Origin: SKKL01 sp046543225
GTDB taxonomy: Bacteria > Actinomycetota > Acidimicrobiia > Acidimicrobiales > SKKL01
Length of the DNA stretch: 20,398 nt
Assembly (NCBI GenBank): GCA_046543225.1
Contig: JBKGZW010000036.1
Location: forward strand, 1-20,398
Reading direction: 5' to 3'
A program made the translations under genes and the position numbers. The notes beneath the pieces were generated by a model, which worked only from the letters and a program-made list of their open reading frames with translations, had not been told where the DNA came from and ran no database searches. Shown here piece after piece: positions 1 to 6,076 of this stretch. The stretch's first letter is position 1. Every line of letters starts with the position of its first letter.

Positions 1-2
1 GC

Positions 3-218
3 GGCCCGGTGCAGCTGCCATGGCCCGCACCACCTCCCCCCGATGGCTACGACCCACACGTGGTCGTTGCGGTCGAGGTCCCCGATGTCGAGGCGATGCT
101 CGGCCGCTTCGAGCTCTCGATCACCAGCATGGGCCGGGGGCCCGCCGACGACCCCCTGTTCTTCGCCGCCGCCGCAGCTGCGGGCCTCGTCGCCGCTCGG
201 CACTGCCATCCGGCCTGA
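3..218 (+). CDS. C-terminal fragment, DUF3866-like protein (5' end outside window)
   Basis: An open frame enters from the left edge and stops with TGA at 216-218. The visible residues read VAVEVPDVEAMLGRFELS, then SMGRGPADDPLFFAAAAAAG. I recognise these as resembling the C-terminal end of the DUF3866 family, a conserved actinobacterial protein of unknown function. The GTG at position 9 is in frame, but a true start there would give an implausibly short protein opening in a proline-rich stretch, so I treat the gene as truncated by the window edge. It lies 42 bp upstream of pafB on the same strand. PafB has its own -10 box, so co-transcription is not required. The family call rests on memory of the motif, not on a search. 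Confidence 0.5.
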   Translation, partial: GPVQLPWPAPPPPDGYDPHVVVAVEVPDVEAMLGRFELSITSMGRGPADDPLFFAAAAAAGLVAARHCHPA

Positions 219-247
219 GCGTGCTCCGCCCCGGCCCACAGCATCGC

Positions 248-253
248 TAGGCT
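248..253 (+). promoter_or_regulatory. -10 box TAGGCT of pafB (leaderless type)
   Basis: TAGGCT ends 7 nt before the GTG at 261, which would place the transcription start at or next to the start codon. No Shine-Dalgarno-like purine run lies between them. Confidence 0.6.
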
Positions 254-260
254 CGCCTTC

Positions 261-1202
261 GTGCAGAAGCTCGAGCGCCTGCTCAACCTCACCGCGGTGC
301 TGCTCCACACCGAGCGCCCCCTGACCGCTGCCGAGGTGCGCGAGAAGGTGCCCGGCTATCCCGACAGCGACACCGCGTTCCGTCGGGCCTTCGAGCGCGA
401 CAAGGACGACCTGCGTGATCTCGGCATCCCCATCGAGCTGGTGCCCATCACGGGAGCCGATCCACCGGCCGAGGGCTACCGAATCGCTCGCTCCCGGTAC
501 TACCTGCCCGATCCTGGCCTCGACGCCGACGAAGTGGTCGCACTTCAGCTCGCCGCCGCCACGATCAGGGCCGACGATCCCGCCGGCGTCGAGGCACTCT
601 GGAAACTCGGGGGCTCGGCAGATCGCTCGCCGGCGGTGACCGCGTCGTTGCCGTCCGATCCGAACCTCGGGCCGCTCTTCGATGCCGTGTCGAACCGATC
701 ACCGGTGCGGTTCACCTACAACGACCAGCCTCGCGTCGTGCACCCGTACCGGTTGGGGTTCCAGTTCGGCCGTTGGTACCTGCGCGGTCACGACGAGGGC
801 CGCGACGCCATCCGAGTCTTTCGGGTCGACCGGATCGTGGGCGGGATCGAGGTCGATCCCTCGACGACCTTCGAGATCCCCGAGGCCGAGCGGGGCAGCG
901 CCGAGATCCTGCCGGACCGGTGGGAGCTGGGAGATGAGCCGCCCCGGGTGGCGAGACTGCTCATCGACCCCAGCCACGCCCCGATCGCCATGGCCCAGTT
1001 CGACCCGGAGCACGTGATCGAGCACCGTCCCGACGGGTCCGTCGTGGTCGCGATGACCGTCACCAACCGAGCGGCCTTCCGCTCGCTCGTGATGTCCTAC
1101 CTCGACCACGCCGAGGTCCTCGAGCCCGCCGAGCTGCGAGCCGACGTCATCGAGTGGCTGCGGGCCTGCGCCGCCGCGGCACCCGGGAGCGCTCGACGGT
1201 GA
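261..1202 (+). CDS. pafB: PafB-like WYL-domain transcriptional regulator
   Basis: PafB forms a complex with PafC that activates the LexA-independent DNA-damage regulon of actinobacteria; it is named for its linkage to the proteasome accessory factor genes. The 313-residue product starts with a winged-helix-like segment (about residues 1-75, KLERLLNLTAVLLHTERPLT). A WYL domain follows, with the signature R-W-Y-L at 171-174, preceded by the segment SPVRFTYNDQPRVVHPYRLG and followed by FRVDRI. A C-terminal WCX-like region ends the protein. The length is close to mycobacterial PafB. The GTG start is supported by the -10 box 7 nt upstream. The stop overlaps the pafC start in GTGA (1199-1202), implying coupled translation of the two subunits. 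The pafA/proteasome genes are not in this window but may lie upstream. Confidence 0.9.
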   Translation: MQKLERLLNLTAVLLHTERPLTAAEVREKVPGYPDSDTAFRRAFERDKDDLRDLGIPIELVPITGADPPAEGYRIARSRYYLPDPGLDADEVVALQLAAATIRADDPAGVEALWKLGGSADRSPAVTASLPSDPNLGPLFDAVSNRSPVRFTYNDQPRVVHPYRLGFQFGRWYLRGHDEGRDAIRVFRVDRIVGGIEVDPSTTFEIPEAERGSAEILPDRWELGDEPPRVARLLIDPSHAPIAMAQFDPEHVIEHRPDGSVVVAMTVTNRAAFRSLVMSYLDHAEVLEPAELRADVIEWLRACAAAAPGSARR

Positions 1203-2143
1203 CGCGCAGCACCGCGAGCGAACGTGTGCGGCGCCTGCTCGCGCTCGTTCCCTGGGTGAGCACCCACTCACCGGTGGCCATCGACGAGGTGTGCTCCCGG
1301 TTCGGGATCGACCGGGCGACCCTGATCGCTGAGCTGTCGGTCCTGCCCTTCGTCGGGGTGCCGCCCTACACGCCCGACACCCTGATCGACGTCGACTTCG
1401 ACGACGACCAGATCATCGTCCGCCTCAGCGAGCCCTTCGACCGGCCGTTGCGGCTCACCAGCGAGCAGGCGCTCACCCTCATCGCGGCAGGACGCAGCAT
1501 CCGAGAGGTTCCCGGCGCCGATTCCGACGATCCGCTCCAACGGGGGCTGGCCAAGCTGGCCACCGCGCTCGGCGTCGACCCCGATCAGGTGCACGTCGAG
1601 CTCGGGGAGGCCCACTCACAGCTGCTCGACGACCTCCTGGCAGCTGCCACCGACGGGCGGCGGGTCGAGATCGACTACTACACCTACAGCCGCGACCAGC
1701 GCTCGGTTCGCGCCGTCGACCCGTACCAGGTCGTGGCCGACCGCGGGAACTGGTACCTGATCGGGTGGTGCCATCGCTCCGCCGGGGTCCGGGTCTTCCG
1801 GGTCGACCGCATGGCCTCGCTCACCGTCCTCGACGACCCGATCGACCCACCACCAGAGGATGTGGAGTGGGACCGCTACCAGCCGGGCACAACCGAACCC
1901 CGGGTCGTGCTCGATCTCGACCCCGCCGCCCAGTGGATCCTCGACCAGTACCCCTACGACGAGGCTCACGAGACCACCGGGGGAACGGTGCGGACAACGC
2001 TGGCGGTCAGCGGGCGCTCATGGCTCGAACGACTGCTGCTGACCCTCGGCCCGGCCGCACGAGTGGTGGATGGTCCCGACGATCTCGTCGGTGCCGGCCA
2101 GGATGCCGCCCGGCGCGTGCTCGCCCGCTACGGCGAAGGCTGA
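1199..2143 (+). CDS. pafC: PafC-like WYL-domain transcriptional regulator
   Basis: This is the second subunit of the PafBC damage-response activator. The 314-residue protein has the same plan as its upstream neighbour: an N-terminal helix-turn-helix-like segment (residues about 5-60, ERVRRLLALVPWVSTHSPV), then a WYL domain with G-N-W-Y-L-I at 183-188 and VRVFRVDRM, then a C-terminal WCX-like part. The frame is open upstream to 1154, but the GTG at 1199 is preferred because it gives the 4-nt GTGA overlap with pafB and puts the helix-turn-helix at the N terminus, as in the family. The equivalent pair in Mycobacterium tuberculosis is Rv2096c/Rv2095c, directly followed by tatA-tatC. Here two signal peptidase genes and a few others separate pafC from the tat genes. 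Confidence 0.9.
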   Translation: MTRSTASERVRRLLALVPWVSTHSPVAIDEVCSRFGIDRATLIAELSVLPFVGVPPYTPDTLIDVDFDDDQIIVRLSEPFDRPLRLTSEQALTLIAAGRSIREVPGADSDDPLQRGLAKLATALGVDPDQVHVELGEAHSQLLDDLLAAATDGRRVEIDYYTYSRDQRSVRAVDPYQVVADRGNWYLIGWCHRSAGVRVFRVDRMASLTVLDDPIDPPPEDVEWDRYQPGTTEPRVVLDLDPAAQWILDQYPYDEAHETTGGTVRTTLAVSGRSWLERLLLTLGPAARVVDGPDDLVGAGQDAARRVLARYGEG

Positions 2144-2160
2144 TGGACCCCGACCGCGGG

Positions 2161-2166
2161 TAGCCT
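2161..2166 (+). promoter_or_regulatory. -10 box TAGCCT of first lepB
   Basis: TAGCCT ends 9 nt before the GTG at 2176. There is no Shine-Dalgarno motif in the 9-nt spacer, so initiation is probably leaderless or on a leader of a few nucleotides. Confidence 0.5.
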
Positions 2167-2175
2167 CGACCCATC

Positions 2176-2790
2176 GTGACCACGCCCGACGTCGAGCACC
2201 TCGAAGACCAGGACCGCGTCGAGGATCCTGCGCAGACCACGACCGGTTCGATCGGTCCGCGGAACCGCCAGCGGATCCGGACCGTCCTCGAGTGGGTCGT
2301 GGTGATCGTCGGCGCGCTGATCGTCGCCCTGCTCATCAAGACCTTCCTGTTCCAGGCGTTCTACATCCCCTCCGAATCGATGGAGCCGACGCTGGTCGAC
2401 CGCGACCGGGTCGTGGTCAACAAGGTCAGCTACCGCTTGCACGACGTCAACCGGGGAGATCTCGTCGTCTTCGACCGACCGCCCAACGAGCCGGTCACCG
2501 ACATCGAAGAGCTGATCAAGCGGGTGATCGCCCTGCCGGGGGAGTCGGTCGAGGCGAGGGACGGCTCGATCTACATCGACGGGCAGGGCCTGAACGAGCC
2601 CTACCTGGACCCAGAGACCTTCACCCACGCCTTCGGCCCCATCACCGTCCCCGACGACCACGTCTTCGTCATGGGAGACAACCGGGGCAACTCGCGTGAC
2701 AGCCGCGTCTTCGGGCCGATCGATCAGGACCTGATCGTGGGACGGGCGTTCGTGCTGGTGTGGCCGCTGGGCCGGCTGGCCTTCCTCTGA
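2176..2790 (+). CDS. lepB: Type I signal peptidase (copy 1)
   Basis: It cleaves signal peptides from secreted pre-proteins at the outer face of the cytoplasmic membrane. The 204-residue protein has a short cytoplasmic N terminus, one transmembrane segment at about residues 37-57, and then the S26 catalytic motifs in order. Box B has the nucleophile Ser68 in IPSESMEPTL. Box D has the general-base Lys115 in ELIKRVIALPGES. Box E has VMGDNRGNSRDSR with Asp168. The length and single-membrane anchor fit the actinobacterial form. The GTG start sits 9 nt behind a -10 box. A second, divergent paralogue follows directly. Beside tat genes the pair makes a local export cluster; in M. tuberculosis lepB lies elsewhere (Rv2903c). 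Confidence 0.93.
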   Translation: MTTPDVEHLEDQDRVEDPAQTTTGSIGPRNRQRIRTVLEWVVVIVGALIVALLIKTFLFQAFYIPSESMEPTLVDRDRVVVNKVSYRLHDVNRGDLVVFDRPPNEPVTDIEELIKRVIALPGESVEARDGSIYIDGQGLNEPYLDPETFTHAFGPITVPDDHVFVMGDNRGNSRDSRVFGPIDQDLIVGRAFVLVWPLGRLAFL

Positions 2791-2826
2791 ACCCCGGCGT
2801 TGCCCTCGGCCTCTCGATGTGGCGAT

Positions 2827-2832
2827 TAGCGT
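2827..2832 (+). promoter_or_regulatory. -10 box TAGCGT of second lepB
   Basis: TAGCGT ends 10 nt before the ATG at 2843. This supports ATG 2843 over the in-frame GTG at 2819, which would lie upstream of the box. Confidence 0.45.
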
Positions 2833-2842
2833 TGCCGACATC

Positions 2843-3490
2843 ATGACCACCTCGTCGGGCCAGCCATCGGGTCGCGAACCCACCTGGGAGGAGATCGAGG
2901 CCGAGCACGATGGCCACGGTGGCGGGGCCGCCGGCGGGGGACGCGCCGCCGGTCGTCGACGGCGACGGCGCCGGAACCTGATCGAGTGGGTGGTGGCCAT
3001 CGCCGGGGCCCTGCTGGTCGCATGGCTGATCCAGACGTTCCTCGTCCAAGCCTTCGTCATCCCATCGGCCTCGATGGAGCCCACGCTGGCCGACCGCGAC
3101 CGGGTGCTGGTGAACAAGCAGAGCTACCGCAGCGGGATTCCGGACAGGGGAGACGTGATCGTCTTCAGCCGGCCACCCGACATCGAGCTCGACGGGGTCG
3201 ACGACCTCATCAAGCGGGTCATGGCCACCGAGGGTGAGACCATCCAAGCCCGAGACGGTGTCGTCGTGATCGACGGCGAGGAGCTGGCCGAGCCCTACCT
3301 TCCGATGGGCCAGACGACCGAGGACTTCGGACCGGTCGAGGTGCCCGAGGGCCACGTGTTCGTGATGGGAGACAACCGCGGCCCGGCGATGTCGTTCGAC
3401 AGCCGGTTCTTCGGTCCCATCGACCAGGACCTGATCGTCGGCCGCGCCTTCGCGCTGGTGTGGCCGTTGTCGCGACTCGCGACCCTCTGA
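2843..3490 (+). CDS. lepB: Type I signal peptidase (copy 2)
   Basis: The 215-residue paralogue of the upstream gene has a charged N-terminal tail rich in Gly and Arg, including a run of arginines at about residues 38-44. One transmembrane helix follows at about 47-69, then the S26 motifs: nucleophile Ser77 in IPSASMEPTL, general-base Lys124 in DLIKRVMATEGE, and Asp177 in VMGDNRG. All catalytic residues are present, so it should be active. It differs from copy 1 in box D, where the usual L-P-G-E after the lysine motif reads T-E-G-E, and by the insertion PAMSF after the GDNRG motif. Different substrate preference is possible but unproven. Its end faces the minus-strand GDPD gene across a shared hairpin. 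Confidence 0.92.
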   Translation: MTTSSGQPSGREPTWEEIEAEHDGHGGGAAGGGRAAGRRRRRRRNLIEWVVAIAGALLVAWLIQTFLVQAFVIPSASMEPTLADRDRVLVNKQSYRSGIPDRGDVIVFSRPPDIELDGVDDLIKRVMATEGETIQARDGVVVIDGEELAEPYLPMGQTTEDFGPVEVPEGHVFVMGDNRGPAMSFDSRFFGPIDQDLIVGRAFALVWPLSRLATL

Positions 3491-3523
3491 GCGGCTTCTC
3501 GCCCTCGCAGGCGGCCGTCAGAG
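3485..3523. terminator. Bidirectional hairpin between lepB2 and GDPD
   Basis: CTCTGA (3485-3490) pairs with TCAGAG (3518-3523). After one bulged G the stem continues with CGGC (3492-3495) against GCCG (3514-3517). After a TTCT bulge it continues with CGCC (3500-3503) against GGCG (3510-3513), closing a 6-nt loop. That is about 14 pairs. Both stop codons, TGA at 3488-3490 and TCA (minus TGA) at 3518-3520, lie inside the outer stem. No U-tract follows on either side, which is common in GC-rich actinobacteria. Confidence 0.55.
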
Positions 3524-4249
3524 CGAGGTGCGCTCGTGGATCGTGTCCATCATGCGGTCGACATGGTCGCTGAACACACCGTCGATCCCCATCTCGACCA
3601 GCTCGCCCACCGTCCGTTCGAACTGGGCGTCCCAACCGAGCGCGAACCGGCCGAATCGGTGGAACATGGTCACCAGGCCCCCAGTCCACTCCGTGTGGTG
3701 CATGTTCATCGCGTCGACGTCGCGCTCGGCGAGGGTCGCCGCACGCCGCTCCGGGCCTTCCTTGATGTCGCCCAGACGGGCGGAGTTGACCAAGCGGACG
3801 TCCGCATCGACGTCGCGCCAGCTCGACACCACCTCCAGGTCGGGGTGGCACAGCCACAGGCGGGTCGCCGCCCGTGACCCGGCGTCACGAGCCGCGCCGA
3901 TCACCCCGTGGACCGCGTCGGGATCCTTCACGTCCAGCGAGAGCTGAAAGTCGGTGCCGCACCGCTCGTAGAGCTCGGCCAGGGTGGGGATGTGGTGGGG
4001 GAGGGCGCTGCGTTCGACCGAGCGGATCGGCTTGCGCCGCCGGCCCCGTAGCAGCGAGCCGATCACCCCGTCGTGATCCAGGACCACCTCGCCGTCGGCG
4101 GTGAGCCACACATCGCTCTCCAGACCGGTCGCCCCGAGGCGCAGTGCCAGCTCGAAGGCCTCGAGCGTGTTCTCCGGCGCATGCGCCCTGGCGCCTCGGT
4201 GGGCGAAGCCGACGGGCGGGAACAACAACGAGGGAAGACGTTGGGGCAC
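3518..4249 (-). CDS. Glycerophosphodiester phosphodiesterase (GDPD family)
   Basis: It hydrolyses glycerophosphodiesters to glycerol-3-phosphate and an alcohol, or a related phosphodiester. The 243-residue TIM-barrel protein opens with FAHRGARAHAPENT, giving catalytic His17. The metal ligands Glu44 and Asp46 follow in LESDVWLT, then the second catalytic His59 in VLDHD. The third acidic metal ligand, normally Glu in an IEIK motif, appears as Asp106 in SLDVKD. No signal peptide is visible, so it is probably cytoplasmic. The GTG at 4249 is the nearest start in this frame before the barrel, with a possible GAGGA Shine-Dalgarno element 7 nt upstream on the minus strand. The frame stays open much further upstream without a better start. 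Its end faces lepB2 and it diverges from the gene at 4370. Confidence 0.85.
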   Translation of the reverse strand: MPQRLPSLLFPPVGFAHRGARAHAPENTLEAFELALRLGATGLESDVWLTADGEVVLDHDGVIGSLLRGRRRKPIRSVERSALPHHIPTLAELYERCGTDFQLSLDVKDPDAVHGVIGAARDAGSRAATRLWLCHPDLEVVSSWRDVDADVRLVNSARLGDIKEGPERRAATLAERDVDAMNMHHTEWTGGLVTMFHRFGRFALGWDAQFERTVGELVEMGIDGVFSDHVDRMMDTIHERTSL

Positions 4250-4360
4250 GTGGCCATCCTCGCCCGCTCGCTGCCCTCCGCGCCATCCGATCCGGACCCC
4301 GATCGGCCGTGGGGGCTCAAGACCACCGATGGCCGTGTCGATGGAGAGGGGAGCATCGAT

Positions 4361-4365
4361 GGAGG
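4361..4365 (+). promoter_or_regulatory. Shine-Dalgarno GGAGG for the 4370 gene
   Basis: GGAGG followed by GTGA sits directly before the ATG at 4370, a good match to the anti-Shine-Dalgarno sequence. This gene therefore has a leader. The 120-bp divergent region upstream (4250-4369) contains no TA dinucleotide at all, so no TANNNT -10 box can be placed there for either gene. Confidence 0.6.
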
Positions 4366-4369
4366 GTGA

Positions 4370-4717
4370 ATGGCAACGATTCGAGCGAGCTGCGATTCCT
4401 GCGGTGATGTCGAGTTCACCGCGACCCAGGTCACCGTGCACGCACCCGAGGACGGCGGGGCCGGCACCTACACCTTCAGCTGCCCGCACTGCCGGTCGAC
4501 GGTCGTTCGCCAGGCCGAACGTCCCACCATGGATCTGCTGATCGCAGCGGGGGTCACCCACACCACCTGGCGACGACCGGCGGAGCTGGTCGAACGCGAG
4601 CATCAGCCCGATCAGCCCATCACCCACGACGAACTGGTGGCGTTCGGGCGTCTGGTCGAGGACGAGGCGGCGCTGCAGGCCGCGCTCGAGGCCATCGAGG
4701 ACCCCCGACCCCGCTGA
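4370..4717 (+). CDS. Small zinc-ribbon protein, function unknown
   Basis: A 115-residue protein with two Cys-x2-Cys knuckles, C8/C11 (SCDSCGD) and C38/C41 (SCPHCRS), arranged as a single treble-clef or ribbon zinc site. The rest (about residues 50-115) is acidic and helical (LVAFGRLVEDEAALQAALEA). It reads like the conserved hypothetical zinc-ribbon proteins of actinobacteria. I cannot assign a partner. The start is secure because of the GGAGG element immediately upstream. It is divergent from the GDPD gene and is followed 43 bp later by the small membrane protein at 4761, which has its own -10 box. Confidence 0.7.
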   Translation: MATIRASCDSCGDVEFTATQVTVHAPEDGGAGTYTFSCPHCRSTVVRQAERPTMDLLIAAGVTHTTWRRPAELVEREHQPDQPITHDELVAFGRLVEDEAALQAALEAIEDPRPR

Positions 4718-4746
4718 GCGAGTCACCCGGGCGCCGCGACCACCGG

Positions 4747-4752
4747 TAGAGT
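4747..4752 (+). promoter_or_regulatory. -10 box TAGAGT of the 4761 gene
   Basis: TAGAGT ends 8 nt before ATG 4761. The spacer TCGCGAAC has no Shine-Dalgarno motif. Leaderless initiation is likely. Confidence 0.5.
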
Positions 4753-4760
4753 TCGCGAAC

Positions 4761-4970
4761 ATGAGCACCTGGCTGGCGGTCGCGATGGTGGTGGTCGCCA
4801 TCGGACTGGCCGCGCTCGTGGCATCGGTGCGGCTCGTCGCCGACGCGGTGCGGGACCTGACCGGCGAGCTCGCACGCCTCACCGCGCTCGGCACCGAGGC
4901 CCGCCGGCTGCGCCACGACCTGCACCTGCTCGGCGCTCACCGCGGTCGGGGGCACACCAGGGCTCGGTAG
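4761..4970 (+). CDS. Small single-pass membrane protein, function unknown
   Basis: A 69-residue protein with a hydrophobic helix at about residues 4-25 (LAVAMVVVAIGLAALVASV). A charged, probably amphipathic or coiled-coil helix follows (RDLTGELARLTALGTEARRL) and a basic tail (GRGHTRAR) ends it. I do not recognise the family. The plan of a short N-terminal membrane helix followed by an amphipathic helix resembles TatA/TatB topology, and the next gene is tatB. However, the F-G or G-P hinge typical of TatA is missing, so this is only a resemblance. The stop codon TAG (4968-4970) forms the first half of the tatB -10 box. The ATG start fits the -10 box 8 nt upstream. Confidence 0.65.
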   Translation: MSTWLAVAMVVVAIGLAALVASVRLVADAVRDLTGELARLTALGTEARRLRHDLHLLGAHRGRGHTRAR

Positions 4971-4973
4971 ACT
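4968..4973 (+). promoter_or_regulatory. -10 box TAGACT of tatB, overlapping the preceding stop codon
   Basis: TAGACT ends 6 nt before ATG 4980. Its TAG is the stop codon of the small membrane protein gene, so the two genes are packed with the promoter straddling the junction. Confidence 0.55.
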
Positions 4974-4979
4974 GGCGCC

Positions 4980-5324
4980 ATGTTCGGGATCAGCGGCGCC
5001 GAGGTGATGGTGATCCTGCTCGTGGCCCTCATCGTGCTCGGTCCCGACCGCCTCCCCCAGGTGGCACGAAAGGCGGGCCAGGTCTTCGCCGAGCTCCGCA
5101 AGGTCTCGGCCGGCTTCGAGGCCGAGATGCGCACCGCCATGTACGACTCGGACCGCCCGACCCCTCACCCCCAGAACCCACGGCATCCCACCCCCGCCGG
5201 CCCCGAGCTGCCCGCCGAGACCGCCGATGACGACGCACCTCACGCCGGCGAGTCTGCTCGGAGCGAGACGGGCACCGAGGGTGAGCCGGTCGACCCGGAA
5301 CGCTCGGCCGGCGAGTCCGCGTGA
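4980..5324 (+). CDS. tatB: Twin-arginine translocase subunit, TatB-like
   Basis: This is the TatA/TatB-family subunit of the twin-arginine pathway, which exports folded proteins. The 114-residue product has an N-terminal transmembrane helix (residues 5-20, SGAEVMVILLVALIVL), the hinge G-P-D-R-L-P at 21-26, and an amphipathic helix to about residue 55 (ARKAGQVFAELRKVSAGFEA). A disordered Pro/Glu-rich tail ends it. Glu8 in the membrane helix and the GPxRLP hinge are TatB hallmarks, whereas TatA has a less acidic residue there; a dual-function TatA/B is still possible. The stop overlaps tatC in GTGA. No separate tatA is visible in the window; it may lie elsewhere. Confidence 0.85.
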   Translation: MFGISGAEVMVILLVALIVLGPDRLPQVARKAGQVFAELRKVSAGFEAEMRTAMYDSDRPTPHPQNPRHPTPAGPELPAETADDDAPHAGESARSETGTEGEPVDPERSAGESA

Positions 5325-6076
5325 CCCTGCTCAACCGGCGCCGACCCCGGTACGAGGTCGATCCGGAGGGGCACATGCCCCTGCGAGAGCACATCGCCGA
5401 GTTGCGTCGACGCATCCTCGTCTCGGCCCTCGCCGTGCTCGCCGGCGCCGTGATCTGTTTCTGGCAGTTCCCCGCCATCCTCGAGGTGTTGAGCGCCCCC
5501 TACTGCGATCTTCGGCCCACCGACGAGTGCGAGTTCCTCCAGACCGATCCGCTCGAGGCGTTCACGGTCCGGCTCACCGTCGCCTTCTACGGCGGCATCG
5601 CGCTGGCGATGCCGGTGCTGTTGCTGCAGCTGTGGAAGTTCATCACCCCCGGCCTGCACCCCAACGAGCGACGGTATGCGCTGCCCTTCGTCGGCTCCGC
5701 CGCGGTGCTCTTCGTCATGGGGGCAGGGCTCGCGTTCCTGACCGTTCCCCGTGCGCTCAACTTCCTGACCGCCATCGGCGGTGACTGGTTCGAGCCGTTC
5801 TTCCGTGGGTCGGAGTACCTGGCGTTCCTCGTGAAGATGATGGTCGCGTTCGGGGTCGGATTCGAGTTCCCCATCGTGTTGATCTTCCTCCAGCTCGCCG
5901 GCATCGTCACCCCCGAACAGCTCGCTGGCCTCCGGCGCTACTCGCTCGTGGGCATCATGCTGGCCGTCGCCATCATCACCCCCAGCGGTGACCCGTTCTC
6001 GCTGTTCGTGCTCTCGATCCCGATGTATCTGTTCTACGAGGCGTCGATCCTCATCGGGCGCTTCCTGCGCCGGTGA
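5321..6076 (+). CDS. tatC: Twin-arginine translocase subunit TatC
   Basis: The multi-pass receptor of the Tat translocase, which recognises the RR signal peptide together with TatB. The 251-residue protein carries the signature MPLREHIAELRRRI near the N terminus, the loop FITPGLHPNERRYALPF, and the segment LVKMMVAFGVGFEFPIV. It ends with the TatC hallmark ITPSGDPFSLFVLSIPMYLF before the final helix. About six hydrophobic segments are apparent. The GTG start at 5321 gives a 4-nt overlap with tatB, and its TGA (6074-6076) overlaps the helY GTG, so the three genes are translationally coupled. The order tat-tatC-helY is the same as in mycobacteria. Confidence 0.95.
   Translation: MTLLNRRRPRYEVDPEGHMPLREHIAELRRRILVSALAVLAGAVICFWQFPAILEVLSAPYCDLRPTDECEFLQTDPLEAFTVRLTVAFYGGIALAMPVLLLQLWKFITPGLHPNERRYALPFVGSAAVLFVMGAGLAFLTVPRALNFLTAIGGDWFEPFFRGSEYLAFLVKMMVAFGVGFEFPIVLIFLQLAGIVTPEQLAGLRRYSLVGIMLAVAIITPSGDPFSLFVLSIPMYLFYEASILIGRFLRR

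Noticed and set aside
2819..2842. GTG 2819 as the start of the second lepB
   Set aside because: The TAGCGT box at 2827-2832 would fall inside the coding region. ATG 2843 fits the spacing seen at other genes.
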